Source of the DNA: UBA11524 sp963642705
Lineage (GTDB): Bacteria > Bacillota > Clostridia > Christensenellales > Aristaeellaceae
Reading direction: 5' to 3'
Assembly: GCA_963642705.1 (NCBI GenBank)
Contig: CAVIHU010000019.1
Span: 1-34,075 of the forward strand
Length of the DNA stretch: 34,075 bases
Positions 14,475 to 22,900 of the stretch are shown piece by piece. Within the stretch, counting starts at the first letter, position 1. The number at the start of each line of letters is the position of its first letter. Below the pieces are notes generated by a model. It did not search any database, was not told where the DNA came from, and saw nothing but the letters and a program-made list of their open reading frames with translations. The position numbers and the translations under genes were made by a program.

Positions 14475-15089
14475 ATGATCGCCATCATCGATTACGGCAT
14501 GGGGAACCTCCGCAGTGTCCAAAAAGCCCTCGAATCTATCGGAGCAACCGCCGTCGTAACGGATTCGCCCGAAATCCTTCACCAGGCTGACCACGTCATT
14601 CTCCCCGGTGTCGGCGCGTTCGCGGATGCCATGACGCTCATCCGCCGCAAGCACCTCGACCGCGCCGTGCTCGATGCCGCCGCGCAGGGGATGCCTGTGC
14701 TGGGCATCTGCCTCGGCATGCAGCTGATGTTCCAGCACAGCGAGGAAAACGGGCTTTACGATGGGCTCGGTTTGTTTCCGGGCACCGTCACGCGCCTTGA
14801 GGCGCACGGGCTGAAAATTCCGCATATGGGCTGGAATACGCTCGAAACGCGTCAAAGCGTGCTGTTCGATGCGAATGCATCGCCGTGCGTGTACTTCGTT
14901 CACAGCTATTGCATGGCGGACATCTCGCCCGACTGGACGAGTGCAACATGCACCTACGGGCAGACGTTCACCGCCGCCATCGAGCGCGGCAACGTCATGG
15001 CAACACAGTTTCATCCGGAGAAATCCGGCGAGGCGGGACTGAGCATGCTGCGCCGCTTTGCCGCGTGGAAAGGAGACGCCCCATGCTGA
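14475..15089 (+). CDS. hisH: Imidazole glycerol phosphate synthase, glutaminase subunit
   Basis: HisH hydrolyses glutamine and passes ammonia to HisF in histidine synthesis. The 204-residue class I amidotransferase has the nucleophile Cys79 in GICLGMQLMF and the dyad His180/Glu182 in QFHPEKS. The N-terminus MIAIIDYGMGNLRSV is typical. The ATG follows AAGGAGG. Its stop overlaps the hisF start by 7 bases, suiting the 1:1 complex. The frame upstream of 14475 is not coding. No other early his genes (hisG, D, B, A, I, E) are in this window. Confidence 0.97.
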   Translation: MIAIIDYGMGNLRSVQKALESIGATAVVTDSPEILHQADHVILPGVGAFADAMTLIRRKHLDRAVLDAAAQGMPVLGICLGMQLMFQHSEENGLYDGLGLFPGTVTRLEAHGLKIPHMGWNTLETRQSVLFDANASPCVYFVHSYCMADISPDWTSATCTYGQTFTAAIERGNVMATQFHPEKSGEAGLSMLRRFAAWKGDAPC

Positions 15090-15844
15090 CGAAGCGCATC
15101 ATTCCATGCCTTGACATCCGCGACGGGCGCGTCGTGAAGGGCGTGCATTTTACAGACCTCCGCGATGCCGGCGACCCGGTCGAGGCTGCTGTCCGCTATA
15201 ACGCTGCCGGCGCGGATGAGCTGGTGCTGCTGGACATCAACGCGTCCTATGAGCAGCGCGCCACCATGCTTGATGTCGTGTCACGCGTGGCAGAGCAGGT
15301 TTTCATCCCGTTCACGGTCGGCGGCGGCATCGGCGATTTGCCGCAGATTCGCAGCCTGCTCCGTCTCGGTGCGGACAAGGTCAGCATTAATTCGCCCGCC
15401 GTCCGCAATCCCGACTTCATCACTGAAAGTGCGCTCCGCTTCGGCAGTCAGTGCATTGTGCTGGCGATGGATGTCAAGCGGCGCGAAGGCGGCGGATGGG
15501 ACGTGTATGTCCGCGGCGGACGCGAAAACACAGGGCTCGATGCGCTGGAGTGGGCAGCCGAGGGCGTCCGGCGCGGCGCGGGCGAGATCCTGCTGACGAG
15601 CATGGACTGCGACGGCGTCGGCAACGGCTTCGATCTGGACGTCACGCGCGCGATTGCCGATGCGGTCAGCGTGCCGGTCATTGCCAGCGGCGGTGCAGGC
15701 ACCATGGCGCACTTCCGTGATGCGCTGACGGTCGGTCATGCGGACGCGGCGCTCGCGGCGACTCTCTTTCACTTCGGCATCATGAAAATCAGCGACCTGA
15801 AGGATTATTTATCCGGCGAAGGCGTACCGGTCAGGAGGATATGA
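15083..15844 (+). CDS. hisF: Imidazole glycerol phosphate synthase, cyclase subunit
   Basis: HisF uses ammonia from HisH to convert PRFAR into imidazole glycerol phosphate and AICAR, linking histidine and purine synthesis. The 253-residue TIM barrel has both catalytic aspartates at their canonical numbers: Asp11 (IIPCLDIRDG) and Asp130 (VLAMDVKR). Phosphate-binding loops FTVGGGIG and VIASGGAG are present. TSMDCDGVGNGFD replaces the common TSMDRDGTKSGFD. It overlaps hisH at its start, and its stop lies three bases before the preferred hisC start. Confidence 0.97.
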   Translation: MLTKRIIPCLDIRDGRVVKGVHFTDLRDAGDPVEAAVRYNAAGADELVLLDINASYEQRATMLDVVSRVAEQVFIPFTVGGGIGDLPQIRSLLRLGADKVSINSPAVRNPDFITESALRFGSQCIVLAMDVKRREGGGWDVYVRGGRENTGLDALEWAAEGVRRGAGEILLTSMDCDGVGNGFDLDVTRAIADAVSVPVIASGGAGTMAHFRDALTVGHADAALAATLFHFGIMKISDLKDYLSGEGVPVRRI

Positions 15845-15846
15845 CA

Positions 15847-16962
15847 ATGGCCTATGAAAGCGAGCTTGCACGCCGGCTGACACCCTATACTGCCGGCGAG
15901 CAGCCCAGGAATCGGAAATTCATCAAGCTGAACACGAACGAGAATCCCTATCCGCCGTCGCCGCACGTAGTTGAGGCGCTGCGAACGTATGACGCGGACG
16001 CGCTGCGCCTGTATCCGGACATGGACGCGACCGCGCTGTGCGAAGCCATCGGCGCGGCGGAGAAGCTCCCGGCGGACTGGGTGTTCTGCGGCAACGGCTC
16101 GGACGAGGTGCTGGCGTTTGCGTTCGCCGCGTTCTTCGCCGGAAAATCCGTTGTGATTCCAGCTGTCACGTACTCCTTTTACCCCGTTTATGCCGGACTT
16201 TTCGGCGCATCACCCGTTTCCGTCCCGATGAAGGCGGATTTCTCCGTGGACGCTGAAGCGCTCATGCAGGGGCTGCCGATTGTCCTTGCCAATCCGAACG
16301 CGCCGACCGGCATGGCACTTTCTGTCGACCGGCTCCGTATCCTCGCTCAGCATACGCACGAAAACGGCGCCGTCCTGCTGATTGACGAGGCATACGCCGC
16401 GTTCGCGAAGGAAACCGCCGTCAGCCTGCTGAGCGAGTTTGATAACGTGCTGATTACGCGCACCTTCAGCAAGAGCCATTCCCTTGCCGGCATGCGCATC
16501 GGCTATGCGATGGGACAGCCGAACCTGATTGCCGCCCTCAAGCGCATCCGCGACAGCTTCAACAGCTATCCGGTCGACCGCATCGCGCAGCTCGCTGCCC
16601 GGGAGGCGATTCTTGACACCGAATACGCCGCGAAAACAGCCGCCGCCATTTGCCGCGACCGCGATGAATGCCGGAATGCGCTGCTTGCCGCCGGCATTCC
16701 CGTACTGGAGAGCCAGACGAACTTCCTGTTTGTCCGTGCGGATGACGAGGACGCTTCCGGCGTGCAGCAGTGCCTGCGCGAGGAGGGCATTCTCGTGCGG
16801 CATTTCTCCGCGCCGAATCTGAAGGCCTATCTGCGCGTGACCATCGGCACAGCAGAGGACATGCAGACCGTGACACGGGCAATCATTCAGGCAGTCAAAA
16901 AAAAGGGGCTGCCTCGCATGATTCCGGAAAATCATTTTGAGACAGCCCCCATGGATTACTGA
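15847..16962 (+). CDS. hisC: Histidinol-phosphate aminotransferase
   Basis: HisC is a PLP enzyme exchanging imidazole acetol phosphate and glutamate for histidinol phosphate. The 371-residue fold type I protein has substrate segment NTNENPYPPSP, VFCGNGSDEVLA, ANPNAPTG, LLIDEAYAAF and the PLP lysine Lys209 in TRTFSKSHSLAGMRIGYAMG. ATG at 15847 sits eight bases after AGGAGG; ATG at 15841 is only two bases away. The last 20 or so residues (after VKKKG) are encoded by a hairpin that is the terminator of the opposite-strand gene, and the two coding regions overlap tail to tail by 7 bases. It may therefore be a recent C-terminal extension. The cofactor domain looks complete. Confidence 0.95.
   Translation: MAYESELARRLTPYTAGEQPRNRKFIKLNTNENPYPPSPHVVEALRTYDADALRLYPDMDATALCEAIGAAEKLPADWVFCGNGSDEVLAFAFAAFFAGKSVVIPAVTYSFYPVYAGLFGASPVSVPMKADFSVDAEALMQGLPIVLANPNAPTGMALSVDRLRILAQHTHENGAVLLIDEAYAAFAKETAVSLLSEFDNVLITRTFSKSHSLAGMRIGYAMGQPNLIAALKRIRDSFNSYPVDRIAQLAAREAILDTEYAAKTAAAICRDRDECRNALLAAGIPVLESQTNFLFVRADDEDASGVQQCLREEGILVRHFSAPNLKAYLRVTIGTAEDMQTVTRAIIQAVKKKGLPRMIPENHFETAPMDY
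16897..16949 (-). terminator. Minus-strand terminator embedded in the 3' end of hisC
   Basis: On the minus strand GGGGCTGTCTC (16939-16949) pairs with GAGGCAGCCCC (16905-16915) over 11 positions with one mismatch. The loop itself folds (ATGATT/AATCAT), and eight T follow. It lies just past the FMN-binding gene stop and inside hisC coding sequence. Confidence 0.88.
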
Positions 16963-18614
16963 ATTTCAATCAGGCAGGTCTTTGCATTGGCAAAAGCCTT
17001 TTCAATGGCCGACAGGAGATTGCCGTGCGCGTCCGTCAGGGACATCGTCGCGGTCGAAATCGCATCCAGCGACGCCTTTTCATCCTCCGACAGCGCATCC
17101 CACTTCGCGATGTCCGCCTCCCTGGTGGAAGTGCCGTGCAGTGCGCGTCCGTTGACGTCCGAGCAATACGCAGCCGCCCACTCCTTGACCTCGGCAGCCG
17201 TCATGCCCTTGAAAACGCTCTCGTAGACATCCATTTCCTGCGTCCATGTGCCGGAATTCATCACGTAGTTTTCGCCCAGCTCACGCTTCGTCTGCCATGT
17301 GGCGAACTGCGCCGTGAACGTTTCCTCGGTCTGCTCCAGCACGCCGTCCACCACGCCGTCCGCGTCCGAATCGTTGTTGTAGGACTGTCCCGGCCAGCCG
17401 GTGAACACATTGTCATGCGCACCGTCATGGTTCGGCGTGATGACCTCGAGAATATCCGTTGTCAGGTCAGCCATGCGGTCTTCGCCGTCATAGAGCGCGC
17501 CGGCCATTACGACATTGAAGGAATACACCGGCACGCCCTGGTCGTCGCTGCCCGGACCAAGTCGCGGCGTCACGACAATACCGAAGCCCATGCGCGCGAT
17601 GTCGGCATCCGAAGTGACCGGCGTCTGATTTTCCGCCGCCTTCCCGATCGCCTCCACAATGTTACCGTGCGCATCCGTCAGGGACATCGTTGCGGTCGAA
17701 ATCGCATCCAGCGACGCCTTTTCATCCTCCGACAGCGCATCCCACTTCGCGATGTCCGCCTCCCTGGTGGAAGTGCCGTGCAGTGCGCGTCCGTTGACGT
17801 CCGAGCAATACGCAGCCGCCCACTCCTTGACCTCGGCAGCCGTCATGCCCTTGAAAACGCTCTCGTAGACATCCATTTCCTGCGTCCACGTGCCGGAATT
17901 CATCACGTAGTTTTCACCCAAACCGCGCTTCGTCTGCCACGCGCTCAGGTTCGCCGTGAAGGTTTCCTCTGTTTCCTCGTGGATGCCGTCCACCACGCCG
18001 TCCGCATCAGCATCATTGTTGTAGCTGCTGCCCGGCCAGCCTGCAATGTAGTTGTCGTGTGCGCCGTCATGGTTCGGCGTAATGATTTCCAGAATGTCCA
18101 CCTCAAGGTCCACAATGCGGCCTTCCGCATCCGTCAGCACATAAGCCGCCACCACATTAAAGGAGTAGACCGGCACCTTCTGGTCATCGCTGCCCGGTCC
18201 GAGACGCGGCGTTACCGTCACGCCGATGCCGTGGTTCAGCGTGCCGACCGTCTGAGACGCGACATCCTCTGACGTCTCCTGCACATCAGACGCTTCCTGA
18301 CCCATCGCCACACGGATCGCCTTGAACAACCCGTTGCTCGTGATGGTTGCGCCAGCCACCGCATCAACACCATCGATCGTGCCCGATGCAAGGATGGCTT
18401 CCTTCAGCGAGTCAAGCGCCGCACCGCCGATCGTCGGCGTCTGCAGCTCGGACGTGATGTCGAGGGACGTAATCTTTCCGTCCTCGAGCGTCAGCGATAC
18501 CTCAATCACGCCGTTGGCAAAGCCGTACGCCTTGCCGGACAGCGTTTCCGCAAAGGCAGCCGTCACGCAGGACAGCATCGCCAGTGCAAGCAGCAGAGAA
18601 ACGAGCTTTTTCAT
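16956..18614 (-). CDS. Exported FMN-binding protein with two large internal repeats
   Basis: The 552-residue product has a signal peptide (MKKLVSLLLALAML... TAAFAE). A small FMN-binding domain (Pfam FMN_bind) follows, with DGVDAVAGATITSNG at 81-95, in which Thr90 of the GAT motif is the expected site of covalent FMN attachment by an ApbE-type transferase. Next come two repeats of 214 residues (about 129-342 and 343-552), each opening with VTPRLGPGSDDQ and VPVYSFNVV and containing TPNHDGAHDN, YNND.DADGVVDG and NYVMNSGTWTQEMD. I do not recognise the repeat family. The DxDxDG-like motif could bind calcium. Covalent FMN outside the membrane suggests extracellular electron transfer. AAGGAGGATG precedes the ATG. 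A Cys at 16 is not in a convincing lipobox. Confidence 0.8.
   Translation of the reverse strand: MKKLVSLLLALAMLSCVTAAFAETLSGKAYGFANGVIEVSLTLEDGKITSLDITSELQTPTIGGAALDSLKEAILASGTIDGVDAVAGATITSNGLFKAIRVAMGQEASDVQETSEDVASQTVGTLNHGIGVTVTPRLGPGSDDQKVPVYSFNVVAAYVLTDAEGRIVDLEVDILEIITPNHDGAHDNYIAGWPGSSYNNDADADGVVDGIHEETEETFTANLSAWQTKRGLGENYVMNSGTWTQEMDVYESVFKGMTAAEVKEWAAAYCSDVNGRALHGTSTREADIAKWDALSEDEKASLDAISTATMSLTDAHGNIVEAIGKAAENQTPVTSDADIARMGFGIVVTPRLGPGSDDQGVPVYSFNVVMAGALYDGEDRMADLTTDILEVITPNHDGAHDNVFTGWPGQSYNNDSDADGVVDGVLEQTEETFTAQFATWQTKRELGENYVMNSGTWTQEMDVYESVFKGMTAAEVKEWAAAYCSDVNGRALHGTSTREADIAKWDALSEDEKASLDAISTATMSLTDAHGNLLSAIEKAFANAKTCLIEIQ
17050..17246. repeat. Direct repeat, copy A, in the FMN-binding gene
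   Basis: By eye about 197 bases are identical to 17692-17888, at an offset of 642 bases (214 codons); near-identity continues a little on both sides. The flanking parts of the 214-residue repeats have diverged, so this core was recently duplicated or homogenised by gene conversion. Confidence 0.88.
17692..17888. repeat. Direct repeat, copy B, in the FMN-binding gene
   Basis: Partner of the repeat at 17050-17246, same orientation. Recombination between the copies would delete or add one 642-base unit in frame, so repeat number may vary among strains. Confidence 0.88.
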
Positions 18615-18653
18615 GATTCATCCTCCTTGTTCTATTGGATAAAATGCTATTTT

Positions 18654-18682
18654 ATCATAACAAAATACGGACAGCCTGTCAA
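18654..18682 (-). promoter_or_regulatory. Promoter of the FMN-binding gene
   Basis: On the minus strand TTGACA (18677-18682) and TATGAT (18654-18659) are 17 bases apart. The -35 lies inside the loop of the hairpin at 18664-18697, so terminator and promoter overlap. Confidence 0.8.
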
Positions 18683-18697
18683 GCAGCCGTCCGTATT
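18664..18697 (-). terminator. Hairpin ending the metallo-beta-lactamase-fold gene
   Basis: On the minus strand AATACGGAC pairs with GTCCGTATT over 9 bases, followed by TTGTTAT, a modest U-tract. It follows the upstream gene stop (18749) by about 50 bases and surrounds the -35 of the next promoter. Confidence 0.6.
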
Positions 18698-18748
18698 GTT
18701 TCACAGCAGGTTATTTGTCAGCTGCATATAATCAGCAGAGACTGATTG

Positions 18749-19681
18749 TCAGTATTTGATCTCCGACGCCACCAGCTCGCACAGCCACGTCGTGCCGTCG
18801 GTTGTGAGCGTCACAAAGCCGGGCACCGTCCAGACCGTGTCGAGCCCCTCGCGCTTGACGTACGTCTTGCCGCCGGTCGTGCGCTGATTGCAGGTGATGA
18901 TGCAAAGCTGCGGATTCACAGCATCGCGGTACGCCTGAACGAGCGCCTGCTTTCCGTGATGCGGATATTTGAGGATGTCCGCCGCGAGCGCCGTGCCGTA
19001 CTGCCCCGCCAGCACCGTCTGCCCCTTCTGCTCGATGTCCGCCGCGAACATCATCGTCCGATCGCCGTAGCTCAGCAGGATTTGCGCCGAGCGGTCGTTC
19101 AGCCGCGTGAAATCGCTGCCGGTCAGCATCCACACATGCAGCTTTGCATCGCCGAGCGTCAGCGTATCGCCGTCCGCAAAATATTGGACCGCAATGCCGG
19201 CCTGCTCCGCTGCCCTGACTGCCTTCGTGCTGTGCGTTGTTTCGTCCGCCGGGAAGCACAGCCACAGCTCATCAACGCTGATTTCCTTGATGATTTCCGC
19301 AAAGCCGCCGATATGGTCCTCATGCGGATGCGTGTTGACGACCCGGTCGATGTGCGTGATGCCAAGCTGTCGGCACATGTTCAGAATCCGCTTCGACTGA
19401 CCGGATGTCGCGCAGTCCAGCAGCATCGTCTCGCCGCCGCAGCGCAGAAAGACCGCATCGCAGTCGAGAATCTGCGGAAAAATCACCTCCAGCAACGGCG
19501 CATCCTCCGCAAACGCGAAATCCGTCTCCTCTGAAGGGTTGTTGATGCGGTTGATCACCGTCTTGCCGTCCGCCTGCTCCGCGAATCCGGCTGTTCCCAG
19601 CAGCATTGCCGCCGTCAGGAGCATCGCCGCGAGCTTTTTCACGAGTTTCTTCAACTTTATATGCATCCTTTCCCTGCGCAT
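18749..19681 (-). CDS. Exported metallo-beta-lactamase-fold hydrolase (ComEC/Rec2-like domain)
   Basis: The 310-residue product has a basic N-terminus and hydrophobic segment (KLAAMLLTAAMLLGTAGFAEQ) acting as a signal peptide. A metallo-beta-lactamase fold domain follows: metal motif THPHEDHIGG (His118, His120, Asp122, His123), a later Asp in MFAADIEQKG and a His in ILKYPHHGKQ. The block order resembles the exported hydrolase domain of ComEC and standalone relatives often annotated as MBL-fold hydrolases; the substrate is unknown, perhaps a nucleic acid or phosphoester outside the cell. The start is unsure: ATG 19681 has a weak GGAAAA site, while ATG 19666 has AGGGAAAGG directly abutting it. 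It is divergent from rpoB. Confidence 0.82.
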   Translation of the reverse strand: MRRERMHIKLKKLVKKLAAMLLTAAMLLGTAGFAEQADGKTVINRINNPSEETDFAFAEDAPLLEVIFPQILDCDAVFLRCGGETMLLDCATSGQSKRILNMCRQLGITHIDRVVNTHPHEDHIGGFAEIIKEISVDELWLCFPADETTHSTKAVRAAEQAGIAVQYFADGDTLTLGDAKLHVWMLTGSDFTRLNDRSAQILLSYGDRTMMFAADIEQKGQTVLAGQYGTALAADILKYPHHGKQALVQAYRDAVNPQLCIITCNQRTTGGKTYVKREGLDTVWTVPGFVTLTTDGTTWLCELVASEIKY

Positions 19682-19725
19682 TTTTGTTTTCCATATATTC
19701 CCATAAAAATAGTGTATAGTACCCC

Positions 19726-19754
19726 TTGACAATTACAAAAATAGATGATACAAT
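19726..19754 (+). promoter_or_regulatory. rpoBC promoter
   Basis: TTGACA (19726-19731) and TACAAT (19749-19754) are 17 bases apart, a near-consensus vegetative promoter. The start would be near 19761, leaving about 200 bases of leader. Confidence 0.85.
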
Positions 19755-19766
19755 TTAAAATTGCAT

Positions 19767-19894
19767 CAGTATCTTTGCATACTGTTGATTTTTCCTGCCC
19801 TTGTATTGTACACGGAAACGTTGAAAAATGCAAGAGGGAATTTTCGACAATTTATTTTCGCGCAGCTTCTGCCGAATTCCTGCAAGCGGCAGAA
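19767..19894 (+). promoter_or_regulatory. Structured rpoB leader with two hairpins
   Basis: CAGTAT/ATACTG (19767-19784) is followed by TTGATTTTT and looks like a weak attenuator. TTCTGCCG/CGGCAGAA (19867-19894) forms a second 8-bp stem. No small ORF with a good ribosome binding site is evident. Attenuation is an inference; rpoBC output is regulated by leaders or L10 sites in other bacteria. Confidence 0.4.
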
Positions 19895-19959
19895 ATAATT
19901 GCGTGATTTTTTCCGGGCAGAGGATGCTGGTCGGACTGATGAAGGGGTGATCATACATC

Positions 19960-22900
19960 ATGGCGCATGAGGTTGCAATGGGTAAGCTCCGGAAGCGCAT
20001 TAGCTTCTCCCGCATCAATGAGGGTCTGGAAATGCCGGATCTCATCGAGGTGCAGAAGAAATCCTATCAGCGTTTCCTTGACACGGATCTCAGAGAGGTT
20101 CTCGCGGACGCCTCGCCCATCACCAACTATAACGGAAATCTTGAACTGACCTTCACAGACTATAAGCTGGGAGAGCCGAAAAACTCCGTGGAACGCTGCC
20201 GCGAGCGTGATATGACGTACGCCGCGCCGCTGAACATCCACGTACACCTGTATGACAGCGAGACCTCCGAAATCAAGGAGACCGATGTCTACATGGGCGA
20301 CTTCCCGCTGATGACCGAAAACGGCACGTTTGTCATCAACGGCGCTGACCGCGTGATCGTTTCCCAGCTCGTCCGTTCGCCGGGCTGCTATTATACCAAG
20401 ACGCTGGATAAGGCAGGCATGCCGCTGTATTCCAGCCAGATCATCCCCAACCGCGGCGCATGGCTCGAGTACGAGACCGACTCCAACAATGTCATCTGGG
20501 TTCGCCTTGACCGTGCCCGCAAGCTCTGCCTGACGACGCTGCTGCGTGCGCTGGGCTATGAGACAGACGATGACATCCGCAACCTGCTGGGCGATGACAA
20601 GCGCCTCGAAGCCACCATGGCAAAGGACACCACCGTTGCCGAGGCCTCGAAGGATCGCGGCGGCACGACCCGTACGCTGCGCGAGCAGGCGCTCATCACC
20701 ATCTATAAGAAGCAGAAGCCTGATGAGCCGGAATCCGTTGAAAGCGCGACGAACATGTTCAAGGCGCTGTTCTACGATCCCAAGCGCTATGACGTCATGC
20801 GTGTCGGCCGCTACAAGTTTAATAAGAAGCTTTCCATCGCCACCCGCATCAACAGGCACATCGTCGCCGAGGACATCATCGATCCCCGCACGGGTGAGGT
20901 CATGCTCCGCGCCGGTCACCGCATCGATCTCGAAACGGCGCGCCGCGTGCAGAACGCCGGCGTCAACCGTGTCCTGCTGGACTGCGAGGGCGAAACGCGC
21001 GTCGTCGTCGGCAATAATTTCGTTGACGCGTCCGAATATCTGCCCTTCGACCCCAAGGAGGTCGGTATCCTTGAGATGGTGCATCTGCCCACCCTCAAGG
21101 AGATCATCGACAATGTCGAACCGGATCAGCTCAAGCAGGTCGTTGCGGACAACGTGTCCCACCTCGTGCCCAAGCACATCACCGACGACGACATGGTCGC
21201 CTCCATCAGCTATCTGCTCGGTCTGCCCTACGGCATCGGCACGACGGACGACATCGACCACCTGGGCAACCGCCGCCTGCGCAGTGTCGGCGAGCTGCTG
21301 CAGAATCAGTTCCGTACCGGTCTGGCGCGCATGGAGCGCAACGTCCGCGAGCGCATGAGCGCGCAGGACGGCTCGCAGGATTATCAGCCTGATTCGCTGA
21401 TTTCCATCCGCCCCGTGACCGCTGCCATCAAGGAGTTTTTCGGTTCCTCGCAGCTGTCGCAGTTCATGGACCAGAACAACCCGCTGGCTGAGCTGACGCA
21501 TAAGCGCCGCCTGTCCGCGCTGGGTCCCGGCGGTCTGAACCGCGACCGCGCCTCCTTCGAGGTTCGCGACGTTCACTATTCGCATTATTCCCGCATCTGC
21601 CCGATTGAAACGCCTGAAGGTCCGAACATCGGTCTGATCGGCTCTCTGGCAACCTACGCGCGCATCAACGAGTACGGCTTCATCGAGGCGCCCTACCGCC
21701 GCGTGGACAAGGAGCATCGCCGCGTCACGAACGAGCATGTCTACATGACGGCGGACGAGGAGGATTTCTACCGCATCGCGACCGCAACCGAGCCGCTCGA
21801 CGAGAACAACTGCTTCGTCAACGACATGATTACCGTCCGCGAGGTCACGGAATACGTGCAGGTGCCCGGCAATCAGGTTGACTTCATTGACGTTTCGCCG
21901 CGTCAGGTCGTTTCCATTGCGACCGGCATGATTCCGTTCCTGGAAAACGACGACGCGACGCGTGCCCTGATGGGCTCGAACATGCAGCGTCAGGCTGTTC
22001 CGCTCCTGGTGCCCGAAGCGCCTTATGTCGGCACAGGTCTTGAATTCAAGGTCGGTCATGACTCCGGCGTGGTCGTGCTGGCGCGCGAGGACGGCGTGGT
22101 CGAGAAGGTCTGCGGCGATGAAATCATCATCCGCGACGACCTCGGCGAACGTCACCGCTATCACCTGACGAAGTTCGCCCGCACGAACCAGTCCAACTGC
22201 AATAACCAGCGCCCGGTCGTTTCTGCGGGGCAGCGCGTCTGCAAGGACGACCTGCTGGCGGACGGTCCCTCCACCGAAAAGGGCGAAATCGCGCTCGGCC
22301 GCAACGCCCTCATCGGCTTCATGAACTGGGAAGGCTACAACTACGAGGACGCCGTCCTGCTGTCCGAGAAGCTGGTTAAGGAAGATATCTACACCTCCAT
22401 CCACATGGAGGAGTTCGAGTGCGAGGCGCGCGAAAGCAAGCTCGGTCCGGACGAAATCACCCGCGATATTCCGAATGTCGGCGATGACGCCGTGAAGGAT
22501 CTCGACGAACGCGGCATTATCCGCATCGGCGCAGAGGTTCGCGCGGGCGACATCCTCGTCGGCAAGGTCACCCCGAAGGGCGAAACCGAGCTGACGAGCG
22601 AGGAGCGCCTGATGCGCGCCATCTTCGGCGAAAAGGCGCGTGAGGTGCGCGACACCTCCCTGCGCGTGCCGCACGGCGAATGGGGCGTTGTGGTCGATGT
22701 CAAGATTTTCGACCGCGCGCATTCCGATGAGCTTTCTCCGTCCGTCCAGCAGATGGTTCGCGTCTACATCGCCCAGAAGCGCAAGATCTCTGTCGGCGAC
22801 AAGATGTCCGGCCGCCACGGCAACAAGGGCGTTGTGTCCCGCGTGCTGCGCGAGGAGGATATGCCCTTCCTGCCCGACGGCACGCCGCTGCAGATCGTGC

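Noticed and set aside
15841..15846. Earlier ATG for hisC overlapping the hisF stop
   Set aside because: The AGGAGG is only two bases away from it but eight from the ATG at 15847.
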